Of a stretch of 50,607 nt of DNA, positions 27,570 to 36,237 are shown piece after piece. Source of the DNA: Rubrivivax sp. (lineage in GTDB: Bacteria; Pseudomonadota; Gammaproteobacteria; Burkholderiales; Burkholderiaceae_C); the NCBI GenBank assembly GCA_027491255.1, contig JAIXWM010000062.1:1-50607 (forward strand), written 5' to 3'. A model generated the notes under the pieces. That model did no database searches. It was not told where the DNA came from and worked only from the letters and a program-made list of their open reading frames with translations. Each line of letters opens with the position of its first letter. Position 1 is the stretch's first letter. Position numbers and translations under genes: made by a program.

Positions 27570-28415
27570 TCAACCCTTGACGGCGCCGCCGCCGAGCCCC
27601 GAAACGAGGTGGCGCTGCAGCGCGAAGAACACGGCCACGATGGGCAGCGCAGTAAGCACGCCGCCGGCCATCAGCATCCCCCAGTCGGTCGTGTACTGGC
27701 CGATCAGCGCGCTCAGGCCCAGCGGCAGCGTGCGCTTCTCGGCGCTCGTGATCAGGACCGATGCGAACAGGAACTCGTTCCAGGCGTGGATCATCGACCA
27801 GGTGGCCACGGCGATGATGCCCGGCCGGGCCATCGGCACGATGACCAGCCAGAAGGCCTGCCAGCGCGTGCAGCCGTCCATGCGCGCGGCATCCTCGAGC
27901 GCGAAGGGCACCTGGGCGAAGAAGCCCCGCATCAGCCACACGCACAGCGGCAGCATGTAGCTCAGGTAGACCAGCACCAGCGCCCAGAGGCTGTCGATCC
28001 AGCCCAGGGCGCGGAACTGCACGAAGAAAGGGATCAGCAGCAGCACCGCGGGGAACATCTGGCCGTACAGCATCAGGGCCGGCAGCAGCGTGGAGCCGCG
28101 GAAGCGGTAGCGCGCCAGCGCGTAGCCGGCCGTCAGCGAGACCAGGATGCTCAGGCCGGTGACGCACACCGTCAGGAACAGGCTGTTCAGCGCGTGGCGC
28201 CAGAACGTCCCCCCCACGAGCAACCCGACGTAGTGGCGCAGCGTGATGTCGTCGGGCACCAGCGAGGGCGGACGGGTGAACAGCTGCGACTCCGGCCGCA
28301 GCGAGGTCACCACCATCCAGTAGAAGGGGAACACCGCCCAGACGAAGGCCGCAAACAGGCCCGCGTAGAGCAGCGCCGTGCGCCAGGACCGGCCCAGGGT
28401 GGATCGCTGCAGCAT
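27570..28415 (-). CDS. Carbohydrate ABC transporter permease, MalG-type
   Basis: This inner-membrane permease has 281 residues and six predicted helices. The N-terminal helix ALLYAGLFAAFVWAVFPFYWMV leads into TSLRPESQLF, and the ATPase-contact loop lies at EDAARMDGCTRWQAFWLVIVPMARPG (about residues 180-205). The C-terminus GLGGGAVKG is the usual MalG-family ending. It pairs with the MalF-type permease encoded six bases upstream and with the binding protein; the ATPase is probably the MsmX-like gene at 35170 in the divergent arm. Substrate is probably an oligosaccharide or glycoside given the adjacent GH31. Confidence 0.92.
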   Translation of the reverse strand: MLQRSTLGRSWRTALLYAGLFAAFVWAVFPFYWMVVTSLRPESQLFTRPPSLVPDDITLRHYVGLLVGGTFWRHALNSLFLTVCVTGLSILVSLTAGYALARYRFRGSTLLPALMLYGQMFPAVLLLIPFFVQFRALGWIDSLWALVLVYLSYMLPLCVWLMRGFFAQVPFALEDAARMDGCTRWQAFWLVIVPMARPGIIAVATWSMIHAWNEFLFASVLITSAEKRTLPLGLSALIGQYTTDWGMLMAGGVLTALPIVAVFFALQRHLVSGLGGGAVKG

Positions 28416-28421
28416 CGGTCC

Positions 28422-29381
28422 TCAGCCCTCCTCGCGCAGCCGGATCAGGTACAGGTACACCGTGGTCATGACCACGAGGAAGACGAACAGCAGCGTGGCC
28501 ACCGCCGAGGCCATGCCCAGGTTCATGCGCTCGAAGCCGTAGCGGTAGGCCAGCGTGAACAGGATCTCCGACGAGTTCAGCGGCCCGCCAGCGGTCATCA
28601 GCCAGATCGCATTGAAGTTGTTCACCGTCAGGATCAGCGTCAGGATGAACGCGATCGCGAAGGCCAGCCGGATCTGCGGCAGCACGATGTAGACGAGCAT
28701 GCGCCAGCCGCGCGCCCCGTCGATGGCCGCGGACTCCAGCACCGAGCGCGGGATCATCTGCAGCGCCGCCAGCAGCAGCAGCATGACGAAGGGCGTGCCC
28801 TTCCAGATGCTCTCGACCGTCACCGCCCACAGCGAGGTGTCGATCGTGCCGAGGAAGGGAAAGTACTCGCGCAGCACCCCCGCGCGCACCAGCAGTTCGT
28901 TGACGATGCCCACGCTCGGGTCGTACATCCAGCGCCAGGTCAGCACGGCCACGACGCTGGGCACCACCCAGGGCAGCAGGATGCCGGCGCGCAACAGCCC
29001 GAGACCGCGCACGCGGGCGTTGAGCATCAGCGCCAGCATCAGCCCGAGCGACATCTGCGCCACGACATTGGCCACGACCCAGACCCCGGTGTTGCGCAGG
29101 GCGGTCCAGAACACCGGGTCGGCGAACAGGCGCTCGAAGTTGCGCCAGCCGATGAAGCTGACGGTGCCGCGGTTCAGCGTGCGCAGCGTCAGGTCCTGGA
29201 AGGCCGAGACGACGCCCGCGACCACCGGGTAGAGCACCACGCCGAGCACCAGCACGAAGGCTGGCAGCACGAGCAGATAGGGGTAGAGCCGGGCGCCCCG
29301 CCCGGTCTCGAAGACCGAGGACAGTGGCGCCCGCCGCCGCCGGGGCGGCGGCCTGCCCGTCATATCGTGCTGCTCGGCCAT
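28422..29381 (-). CDS. Carbohydrate ABC transporter permease, MalF/UgpA-type
   Basis: This inner-membrane permease has 319 residues, with helices from about residue 32 (LYPYLLVLPAFVLVLGVVLYP) and the ATPase-contact loop at ESAAIDGARGWRMLVYIVLPQIR (about 218-240). WLMTAGGPLNSSEILFTLAYR is a family hallmark. A Pro/Arg-rich cytoplasmic tail of about 25 residues precedes the first helix. It lies 22 bp after the binding-protein gene and 6 bp before the second permease gene, forming one transporter with them. Confidence 0.92.
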   Translation of the reverse strand: MAEQHDMTGRPPPRRRRAPLSSVFETGRGARLYPYLLVLPAFVLVLGVVLYPVVAGVVSAFQDLTLRTLNRGTVSFIGWRNFERLFADPVFWTALRNTGVWVVANVVAQMSLGLMLALMLNARVRGLGLLRAGILLPWVVPSVVAVLTWRWMYDPSVGIVNELLVRAGVLREYFPFLGTIDTSLWAVTVESIWKGTPFVMLLLLAALQMIPRSVLESAAIDGARGWRMLVYIVLPQIRLAFAIAFILTLILTVNNFNAIWLMTAGGPLNSSEILFTLAYRYGFERMNLGMASAVATLLFVFLVVMTTVYLYLIRLREEG

Positions 29382-29403
29382 GGCATCTCCCCGGTCGGCC
29401 GCG

Positions 29404-30630
29404 TCACTTCATCTTCGCATTGATCTCGGCCGCCGCCTTCTGCACCGCCGCCTGCGGGGTCAGCACCCCACGCAGCGAGGCGTCCCAGGCCGGCGACAGG
29501 ATGGACGAGTGCACCTCGGCCCAGATCGGCACGTTCGGACGCGGACGGCCGACGGGCGCCTGCGCCATGAAAGGCCGCTGGTTGTCCGGCAGCTTCGCCA
29601 GTGCCTCGGGCGTCGCGGCCGAGGCCTGGGCCGACAGCCGGTCGGCCTTGCGCATCGCCTCCACCGAGCGCGGGCCGGTGAGGTGCAGCGCGAGCTCGGC
29701 GGCGGCAGCAGGGCTCTTCGACTTGGCATTGACCGCGAGGTTGAAGCCCCCGATGACGGTGGCCGCCCGCACGCCCACGGGCAGCGGCGCGATCGTGTAG
29801 TTCAGGTTCGGAGCGCCGCGCCGGATCGCGCCGATCGTCCAGTCGCCCGAGATCAGCATGCCGGCGCGGCCCTGGATGAAGGGCGCGAAGACCTCGTCCC
29901 AGGACTGGGCGGTGAGCACCGTGTCGGGGATGGACTTGTCGACCCGGTACATGTCGGTGAACAGCGCGAAGGTCTCGGCCACCGCGGGCTCGCCCACGCG
30001 CACCTTGCCCGAGTCGTCGATCAGTTCGCCGCCGTTCTGCCAGATGAAGGCCGTCATCTGGAACACCCCGAAGCGGCCGGCGCCCATCGACAAGCCGAAC
30101 CGGTCTGGCCCGAGCGCCCGCATGGCCTTGGCCACGGCGCGGAATTCGGCCCAGTTCTTCGGCGGCGCTGCGTAGCCCGCGGCCTTGAGCATGTCGTTGT
30201 TGACGAACAGCGCCACGTTGTTGGTGTACCAGGGCAGCGCGTACTGCCGGCCCTGGTAGCGGCCCGAGGCCAGCGGCCCGGGCTGGTACTGCGAGGCCGC
30301 GGGGCGCGTACGCTCGGTCAGGTCGGCCAGCACGCCGGCGTCGGCAAAGGCCGCCATCCAGGCGGTGTCGATGGCCATGACGTCAGGCCCCGCGCCGCCG
30401 CCCAGGGCCACGAACAGGCGCTGCTCCAGTTCCTGGAAGGGGATGGCCTGCACGTTCACCTTGTGCCCGGTGCGGGCCTCGAAGGCGCGCACCTCCTCGT
30501 AGACCGGCGACGAGGCGTTGGGCACCATCGGGGCGTTCACCCAGAAGGTGATCGTGTCGGCCTGGGCAGCGGCGCCCCACAGCCCGAGTGCGCAGGCGGC
30601 TGCTCGCAACAGCCGGGTCAGCTTGAACAT
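29404..30630 (-). CDS. Carbohydrate ABC transporter, periplasmic binding protein
   Basis: This family 1 extracellular solute-binding protein has 408 residues. The signal peptide is MFKLTRLLRAAACALGLWGAAAQA and the mature domain begins DTITFWVNAP. Family phrases include VRAFEARTGHKVNVQAIPF, GPDVMAIDTAWMAAFADAG and PWYTNNVALFVNNDMLKAAGY. It should bind an oligosaccharide or glycoside in the periplasm and deliver it to the two following permeases. It lies 40 bp after the GH31 gene, so released or imported glycosides and their uptake are co-expressed. The ligand cannot be read from sequence. Confidence 0.92.
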   Translation of the reverse strand: MFKLTRLLRAAACALGLWGAAAQADTITFWVNAPMVPNASSPVYEEVRAFEARTGHKVNVQAIPFQELEQRLFVALGGGAGPDVMAIDTAWMAAFADAGVLADLTERTRPAASQYQPGPLASGRYQGRQYALPWYTNNVALFVNNDMLKAAGYAAPPKNWAEFRAVAKAMRALGPDRFGLSMGAGRFGVFQMTAFIWQNGGELIDDSGKVRVGEPAVAETFALFTDMYRVDKSIPDTVLTAQSWDEVFAPFIQGRAGMLISGDWTIGAIRRGAPNLNYTIAPLPVGVRAATVIGGFNLAVNAKSKSPAAAAELALHLTGPRSVEAMRKADRLSAQASAATPEALAKLPDNQRPFMAQAPVGRPRPNVPIWAEVHSSILSPAWDASLRGVLTPQAAVQKAAAEINAKMK

Positions 30631-30670
30631 GTCGATGTCTCCTTACAGGTTGACGGTGGAGTCCCGACGG

Positions 30671-32581
30671 TCAGGACGGGATGGACGGGGAAAGCGGGAC
30701 GATCTCGGCCAGGGGCCCGAGCCAGTGGTGCGGTGTGCCGTCGTCGGACAGGCGCCAGTGGCGCTCGGCCGGTGCGCCGGGCTGAACACAGGCAAGCCCT
30801 GCGGCAGCCGCGCCGCCGGGACCCGCCTCGGGGTCCAGCGCGTGCACGACCCAGACCTCCGGCGCCGCGGGCCGCGGGTGCAGGCGCAAGGCGCTGCCTG
30901 CACGCAGAAAGACGGGAATGGCGCCGAGGTCGACCTCGTGCACGACCGCACACCCTCCATCCACCCAGCGCCGCGCCAGCGTGTCGTACCAGCGCCCGGG
31001 GGGCAGGTGGATCGAGCGGATCGACACGTAGAAGGCAGCGGGCGCCACGAGCAGCGCATCGCCGAGCATGAACTGCTGGTCCCAGTCGTTGATGCCACGC
31101 CAGTCCACCTCGGGAAAGGCCAGCGGCATCATGCGCACGGGCGGCAGGCCGCCAGCGGCGGCCTCGCGCGCCAGGTCCAGGAAGGTGGGGCGCAACTCCA
31201 GGTGCAGCCGAGCGTAGCGCACGAAGATCTGGCGCGAGGTCTCGTCCATCGCCCAGGGCTCTCGGCAGCCGAGCCCGTGCAGCATGAACAGAGGCTGGAA
31301 GCAGCTGAACTGGGTCCAGCGCGCGAAGACCTGGGGCGTGGGCGTGCCGAAGTAGCCGCCGATGTCGCTGCCGACGAAGCCGAAGCCCGACAGGCTGGCG
31401 GACTGGGCCGCGCGGATGGCCGCAGGCAGCCCGCTCTTGGAGCAGAAATCCGAGGTCTGGTCGCCGGCCCAGACCTGGTTGCGCACCTGGGCCTGGCCCG
31501 AGCGGCTGAGGACGGCCGCCGGTCGGCCGTCGAAGGCGGCCATCGTCGCCTCGAGGTAGTCGCGCACGTAGCGGTTGTGCGCTGTCGGCCCCGACAAGCC
31601 GCCGTGGAGCACGGCGTGCTCGGGCAGTTGCTCGCCGAAGTCGGCCTTGAAGCCGGCAATGCCGCGCTCCAGCAGGCGGCGCAGGGCGTCCGACCACCAG
31701 CGCCGGGCGGCCGGGTTCGCGAAGTCGATCAGCGCCGCCCGGACGTTGGGGTTCGATCCGGGCCGGCGCACGATGGGCTCGCCGCGTGCGTCGACGACGC
31801 AGTAGCCCGCCGCCTGGGCGTGGGCGTGCGAGCGCGTACCCACCACCACCCACGGGCACAGCCACAGATGCACCTCGGTGCCCTCGGCGTGCAGTTCGCG
31901 CACCATGCCCCAGGCGTCGGGATACTTGACCGCGTCGAATTCGAAGGAGTGGACCTCGTCCTCCCAATAGGCGTCGATCAGCTTGACCGCCATCGGCAGG
32001 CCCAGGTCCCGGAAGCCCTGGCGGTCGGCGGCCACCGTGGCCGCGTCCTCGTGACGCCAGTCGCCCGCCTTCCACACGCCGAAGAAGGCCGGCGCAGGCA
32101 TGGCGGATGGTCCGATGCGCCCGATCAGCGCCCGGTACTGCTCGGCCAGGCTGCCGAGGTCGACGTGCAGCAGGATCTCGCTCGCCTCGACCTGCACCCG
32201 CAGCACGTGCGGGTCCCAGGGCACGGCGAGGTGAAAGGCGACAGCCTCGGGGCCGTCCAGCCAGAAAGCAAAGCCGGCCGTGGTGGCGATCCACGGCACC
32301 GGCAGGTAGGTGCCGGATCCGAGCCCCGCGTTCTCCAGGTAGTGACGCACGACGCTGCCGCGCATGTCCAGCCGCTCGAAGCGTTCTCCCCCGCCGAGGA
32401 ACTGCGCCGCAGGCGGCGCAGCGAACACCAGCTCGACCGCCTCGGCCCCGGGCTGCCCGAACCGGACCCGGTGCCGGTGCTCGTGGTCGCGCTCCACCCG
32501 GGCCGCGTCGGGCCCGAGCGGCTGCCAGCTGCCGTCGGGCCTGCGCCAGCCGCAGCCCAGCAGCGTGTAGGGCTCAGCCAC
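30671..32581 (-). CDS. Glycoside hydrolase family 31 protein
   Basis: This retaining alpha-glycosidase has 636 residues. An N-terminal beta-sandwich (about 1-170) precedes a (beta/alpha)8 barrel. The nucleophile aspartate is in GFKADFGEQLP, the acid/base is in VWAGDQTSDF, and GFGFVGSDIGGYF and RWTQFSCFQPLFMLHG complete the active-site loops. C-terminal beta domains follow from about residue 500. No signal peptide is seen, so it probably acts in the cytoplasm on imported glycosides. Loops resemble alpha-xylosidases and the YihQ branch, but the sulfonate-binding Q-D-W...R..W signature of YihQ is not found. It starts at GTG 32581, overlapping the previous gene's stop by eight bases. Substrate: an alpha-glucoside or alpha-xyloside, not resolved. 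Confidence 0.88.
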   Translation of the reverse strand: MAEPYTLLGCGWRRPDGSWQPLGPDAARVERDHEHRHRVRFGQPGAEAVELVFAAPPAAQFLGGGERFERLDMRGSVVRHYLENAGLGSGTYLPVPWIATTAGFAFWLDGPEAVAFHLAVPWDPHVLRVQVEASEILLHVDLGSLAEQYRALIGRIGPSAMPAPAFFGVWKAGDWRHEDAATVAADRQGFRDLGLPMAVKLIDAYWEDEVHSFEFDAVKYPDAWGMVRELHAEGTEVHLWLCPWVVVGTRSHAHAQAAGYCVVDARGEPIVRRPGSNPNVRAALIDFANPAARRWWSDALRRLLERGIAGFKADFGEQLPEHAVLHGGLSGPTAHNRYVRDYLEATMAAFDGRPAAVLSRSGQAQVRNQVWAGDQTSDFCSKSGLPAAIRAAQSASLSGFGFVGSDIGGYFGTPTPQVFARWTQFSCFQPLFMLHGLGCREPWAMDETSRQIFVRYARLHLELRPTFLDLAREAAAGGLPPVRMMPLAFPEVDWRGINDWDQQFMLGDALLVAPAAFYVSIRSIHLPPGRWYDTLARRWVDGGCAVVHEVDLGAIPVFLRAGSALRLHPRPAAPEVWVVHALDPEAGPGGAAAAGLACVQPGAPAERHWRLSDDGTPHHWLGPLAEIVPLSPSIPS

Positions 32582-33908
32582 GGACCATCTCCGCGCGCAA
32601 CAGCCAGGCCAGGCGCTCGGCCGCCTGCGCCCAGGCGCCGTGGACGGCGGTCACATGGTGCTCGAATCCCTCTTCGACAAAGCGCCGCAGCAGCGTGGCC
32701 GCCGGCGTGTCGCGCGGCACGAACAGCGCGGCTGTGCGGTTGGCCGCCGAGCGCCGGGTCTCGATCCGGCCCTCGGCGGCAAAGACACGCAGCCGCCCGT
32801 CGGCCTGCAATGACAGCCGTACCAGCGTCAGCGGCCCGGGCTGCGGCGCGAAGCTCTCCTGCTTCAGGATCGCATCGATGCGCCTCGGACCGACGGCCAG
32901 GCGCGGGCTCACGCCGTAGTGCCAGGTGACGAGGTGGTTGTTGTCGCGGTCGATGCCCGAGATGTCGGTGAGGAAGGGCAGCGAGCCCGGGTCGAAGGCG
33001 CGGACCGCCAGCGCCGTGACCGCCCCCATGACGTCGCCTTCGGGCGCCAGCGGCACCGCGCGCTCGGAGAGTTCACCCAGGGCCGACCAGGTGCCCTTGA
33101 AGTGCTCGCCATACAGGATCTCGGGCCAGTCGCGCAGCGCCACGGCATCGGCCTGCAGGCTGTCCAGGCCGGCGCGCAGGCGCGCGTAAGTGGCGGCGAT
33201 GATGTGCCGCTTGGCCTCGTCGTCGCCACCGTCGAAAGCCACGTCGGCCCAGCGCGCGACGTCCTGCGGGCTCGGGGCGGGCGCTTCCATGCAGGCGGCG
33301 GTGAAGCGCGGCAGCGAGGTGTGGACGACGGTGCAGCCGAGGCGGCGGTGCAGCACCACAGGGTCGACCGCCAGGTTCGTGAACCAGTCCGCGTGCGCGC
33401 CGACCAGGGCCACCCGCGCGCCGGCCAGGGCGGTGGCCGCGCGGGCCGCCGCGGTGAAGTCGCGCATCTGCGGCGCGGTGTGCGCGTCTTCGACGTTGCC
33501 CAGCACGAACACCGGCCGCCGGCCCAGGCGCTGCAGCGTCGACATCCACAACTGCACGCCGCACACCGAGTTGGTGACGATCTCGTCGCGCTCCTCGAAC
33601 GCCCACAGCGCCAGCGGCAGGTCGCGCGCGCCGATCGCAGCCACCAGGTCGTGCAGCAGCTCGGCGCCGGCAAAGGTGGTCAGCTGGACGATCAGCCCGT
33701 CGAGCGTGTGCAGGTCGATGGACTGCAGGGCCTGCGCGAGCGAGGCCCGGTCCCGGGCCAGGGGCTGCGCGACCACCACCTCGGACGCGTCGCCGAGGCC
33801 GCGCAGGAAGGCGGCCGAGTCATCGGTGAGGCTCTGCGCCGCGGGAAACAGCGGCGAGGCGATGAACAGGGCGCCGATCCGGCGGGGGGGCTTGGTCGTT
33901 TGGTTCAT
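32574..33908 (-). CDS. L-fucose/L-arabinose isomerase-like protein
   Basis: This 444-residue protein has the fold pattern of sugar isomerases of the fucose/arabinose isomerase group. The N-terminal half (LDGLIVQLTTFAGAELLHDLVAAI, SVCGVQLWMSTLQRLGRRPVFVLGN) resembles the substrate-entry domains. A candidate metal glutamate is in APEGDVMGAVTALAV and an aspartate/histidine pair in TDISGIDRDNNHLVTWHYG. It would interconvert an aldose and a ketose using Mn2+. It is shorter than FucI (about 590) and nearer the size of the uncharacterised L-fucose isomerase-like proteins. It lies 3 bp after the ROK gene and overlaps the GH31 start, so it is tightly operonic. The isomerised sugar is unknown, and catalytic activity is not assured. 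Confidence 0.72.
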   Translation of the reverse strand: MNQTTKPPRRIGALFIASPLFPAAQSLTDDSAAFLRGLGDASEVVVAQPLARDRASLAQALQSIDLHTLDGLIVQLTTFAGAELLHDLVAAIGARDLPLALWAFEERDEIVTNSVCGVQLWMSTLQRLGRRPVFVLGNVEDAHTAPQMRDFTAAARAATALAGARVALVGAHADWFTNLAVDPVVLHRRLGCTVVHTSLPRFTAACMEAPAPSPQDVARWADVAFDGGDDEAKRHIIAATYARLRAGLDSLQADAVALRDWPEILYGEHFKGTWSALGELSERAVPLAPEGDVMGAVTALAVRAFDPGSLPFLTDISGIDRDNNHLVTWHYGVSPRLAVGPRRIDAILKQESFAPQPGPLTLVRLSLQADGRLRVFAAEGRIETRRSAANRTAALFVPRDTPAATLLRRFVEEGFEHHVTAVHGAWAQAAERLAWLLRAEMVRG

Positions 33909-33911
33909 GTT

Positions 33912-35093
33912 TCAGGCCGCCAGCGCGGCAGGCTCGGGGCTGTCGATACCGCCGCGGCGCGCGAAGGCCCATGCGGCAAATGCCACCGAGGCGCCGGGGT
34001 CACACCCGGTGCCTGGGCGGCGGAAGTCGAGCGACACGTCGTCCATCAGGCCGCCGAAGACGCTCTCGTCGATGCCGTGGGCGACGGCAGCACGTTCCTC
34101 GGGCCCGAGCAGCGAGGGCCAGCCCGCCACCACGACAGCGCGCAGTCCGTGCAGGTTCAAGGCGTTGCCGATGCCCAGGCCGAGCAGGGTGAGTCGGTCG
34201 CGCAATTGCGCCTGTACCCGCGGACCGAATTCGCGCCCCTCCAGCCACGCATCACCCAGCTCGAGCACGCTCGCCTCTTCCTGGCCCACGATGCCGGCCA
34301 CCGCCTGCAGCGAGGTGTAGGCCTCCAGGCAGCCGTCATGGCCACAGCGGCAGCGCGCGCCGCCGCGCTGCACGATGGTGTGTCCCATCTCCACCGGCGC
34401 GAAAGCGTCCAACGCGCCGGCGGCAGAGACGATGGCCGCAGCCACGCCATGCCCGACGAAGACGAACAGGTGGTCCTGCTCCACCGCCCGGCCGACGCCG
34501 GTCACGTAGCGGTCGTAGGCAGCCTGGGCGATCACGGAGTTGGTGATCTCGAAGGGCAGCTGAGGGGCGCACGCGCGCACGAAGGCGCGCAGGCGCGGCA
34601 AATCCCAGGGGAAGATGCGGTTGCGTCGATGCGCCGCCCCACCGTAGCCTGGCAGCGCGATGGCGACCTGCAAGGTCGTCAACCCGCGGCGCAGGGCCTC
34701 GGCCAGGGCCTCGCGCAACATGCGCCCGCAGATCGCCTCCAGGCCGTCCTGCGCCAGATCCGGGGGGGCCTCATGGCGCCAGGCCTGCAGCAAGGCGCCG
34801 TCGAGCAGCCCGATGCCCACCGACAGCCGGCCGTTGGACAGCTCGACACCCACCACGCAGTGATGCTTACTTAATGTAAAAAAAGACGAGGGTCCGCCGA
34901 CATAAGGCGCCCGCTTGCGGCTTTCAACGACCAGGCCCTCCAAACGGAGCTCGGACACGATGCGCCAGACACTGACGTCCGACAGCGACGTGCCTGCCGC
35001 CAGCTCGGGGCGGAACGCGCCCTTGCGCCGCAGCAGCTGCTCCAGGATGAAACCGCGCGTGTGCCTGCGGCTCTGTGGATCGGACTTCGCCAT
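33912..35093 (-). CDS. ROK-family transcriptional repressor
   Basis: This NagC/XylR-type ROK protein has 393 residues. The N-terminal winged helix-turn-helix covers about 1-70 (RGFILEQLLRRKGAFRPELAAGTSLSDVSVWRIVSELRLEGLV). The ROK domain has the zinc motif CRCGHDGCLEAY. The kinase phosphate loop is degenerate (VELSNGRLSVG), so it should regulate rather than phosphorylate. The ATG at 35093 has GAGAGGGG upstream and a strong promoter (35119-35147). It heads the minus arm and should repress both arms of the sugar regulon until the sugar is present. Codons at 34867-34879 are AT-rich and form a palindrome matching one in its own promoter, probably an internal operator. Confidence 0.9.
   Translation of the reverse strand: MAKSDPQSRRHTRGFILEQLLRRKGAFRPELAAGTSLSDVSVWRIVSELRLEGLVVESRKRAPYVGGPSSFFTLSKHHCVVGVELSNGRLSVGIGLLDGALLQAWRHEAPPDLAQDGLEAICGRMLREALAEALRRGLTTLQVAIALPGYGGAAHRRNRIFPWDLPRLRAFVRACAPQLPFEITNSVIAQAAYDRYVTGVGRAVEQDHLFVFVGHGVAAAIVSAAGALDAFAPVEMGHTIVQRGGARCRCGHDGCLEAYTSLQAVAGIVGQEEASVLELGDAWLEGREFGPRVQAQLRDRLTLLGLGIGNALNLHGLRAVVVAGWPSLLGPEERAAVAHGIDESVFGGLMDDVSLDFRRPGTGCDPGASVAFAAWAFARRGGIDSPEPAALAA
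34867..34879. promoter_or_regulatory. Intragenic palindrome, candidate auxiliary ROK operator
   Basis: TTAC-TTAAT-GTAA is a perfect 13-bp palindrome inside the ROK coding sequence, in an AT-rich island that ends in seven A residues. It encodes Leu-Ser-Lys with codons unusual for this GC-rich genome. Nearly the same motif (TTAC-TCAAT-GTAC) is in the divergent promoter about 240 bp away. Paired operators at such spacing would allow DNA looping, as for NagC. Confidence 0.5.
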
Positions 35094-35106
35094 ACCCCTC
35101 TCATTC

Positions 35107-35147
35107 GTACATTGAGTAATGTTATGGGCTACAGTAAGTGATGTCAA
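35107..35147 (-). promoter_or_regulatory. Divergent sugar-regulon promoter and operator
   Basis: On the minus strand TTGACA (35142-35147), a 17-bp spacer and TAACAT (35119-35124) form a good sigma-70 promoter for the ROK operon. The 13-bp motif at 35107-35119, TTAC-TCAAT-GTAC read on the minus strand, abuts the -10 and would lie at the transcript start, where a repressor can act. A plus-strand promoter for the ATPase-kinase-oxidase operon must share the 76-bp gap, but its -10 is not obvious. Confidence 0.6.
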
Positions 35148-35169
35148 CGCAAGTCCTCGCGGGGTGTCG

Positions 35170-36237
35170 ATGGCCAGCCTGAGTCTTGTTGAATTGAGCA
35201 AACGCTTTGGCAGCGTGCAAGCCGTGCAGCCGTCGTCGATCGAGGTTCAGGACGGCGAGTTCCTGGTGCTCGTGGGCCCGTCGGGGTGCGGCAAGAGCAC
35301 GCTGCTGCGCATGATCGCGGGGCTCGAGACGGCCAGCAGCGGCCGCATCCTGCTGGACGGGCGCGATGTGACCGACCTTGCGCCGCGGGACCGCGACATG
35401 GCCATGGTCTTCCAGGACTACGCCCTGTACCCGCACATGTCGGTGGCGGAGAACCTGGGCTTTGCACTTCGCATGCAGGGCCTGCCGCGCGAGCAGGTCG
35501 CGTCCCGGGTGCGCGATACCGCCGAACTGCTGGAACTGGGCGCCCTGCTCGAACGCCGGCCGCGCGCGTTGTCGGGCGGGCAGCGCCAGCGCGTGGCGCT
35601 GGGCCGGGCCCTGGTGCGCCAGCCCAGCCTCTTCCTCTTCGACGAGCCGCTGTCCAACCTGGACGCCAAGCTGCGCGGCGACATGCGCCTGGAGATCCGC
35701 AGCCTGCAACGCCGCACCCGTACCACCAGCGTCTATGTCACCCACGACCAGGTCGAGGCCATGACGATGGCCGACCGCATCGTCGTGCTCAGGGACGGCC
35801 GGATCCAGCAGATCGGCCGCCCGATGGAGGTCTACCAGCGGCCGGCCAACGTCTTCGTCGCCACCTTCATCGGTTCGCCGCCGATGAACCTGTTGCCGGG
35901 CATGGCCGAGGAGCACGGCGCGGCGCTGCCCTCACGGGTGGTGCTGCCCTGGCCGCGCGGCCGATCGGTGCGCGCCGGCACCGCGGTGACGCTGGGCATC
36001 CGCGCCGAGCACGTCTTGCCCGACGACCACCCAGGCCCGGGTTTCGCGTTCCGCTCGGACGTGCAGCACGTCGAGGACCACGGCGCCGACACGATGGCGG
36101 TGGTCGCGCTGGCGGGATGCCGGATGACGGTGCGGGTGCCTCCGGGGCGGTTGCGCGCCGGCGACAGGGATGTCGGGTTCCGCCTCGACCCCGAGCACCT
36201 GCATGTCTTCGCCGGCAACGATGGCGCCGCCGTCTGA
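35170..36237 (+). CDS. Carbohydrate ABC transporter ATP-binding protein, MsmX/UgpC-type
   Basis: This ATPase has 355 residues. Walker A is GPSGCGKST (37-45), the signature is LSGGQRQRVALG, Walker B is LFLFDEPLSNLDAKLR, and the switch is VTHDQVEAMTMADRIV. A TOBE domain follows from about residue 235. IGSPPMNLLPG is typical of sugar importers. The MalF/MalG/binding-protein genes of the minus arm have no ATPase of their own, so this should energise them. The ATG at 35170 gives the standard N-terminus; an earlier codon at 35119 lies inside the promoter. The kinase start overlaps its end by 17 bases. Confidence 0.92.
   Translation: MASLSLVELSKRFGSVQAVQPSSIEVQDGEFLVLVGPSGCGKSTLLRMIAGLETASSGRILLDGRDVTDLAPRDRDMAMVFQDYALYPHMSVAENLGFALRMQGLPREQVASRVRDTAELLELGALLERRPRALSGGQRQRVALGRALVRQPSLFLFDEPLSNLDAKLRGDMRLEIRSLQRRTRTTSVYVTHDQVEAMTMADRIVVLRDGRIQQIGRPMEVYQRPANVFVATFIGSPPMNLLPGMAEEHGAALPSRVVLPWPRGRSVRAGTAVTLGIRAEHVLPDDHPGPGFAFRSDVQHVEDHGADTMAVVALAGCRMTVRVPPGRLRAGDRDVGFRLDPEHLHVFAGNDGAAV

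Noticed and set aside
30671..32581. GH31 protein as a sulfoquinovosidase, tempting because a sulfatase is nearby
   Set aside because: The ADFGE and WAGDQ loops resemble the YihQ branch, but the sulfonate-recognition signature (Q-D-W followed by R and W) is absent; the corresponding strand reads LIDAYWEDE. No sulfosugar pathway genes are present.
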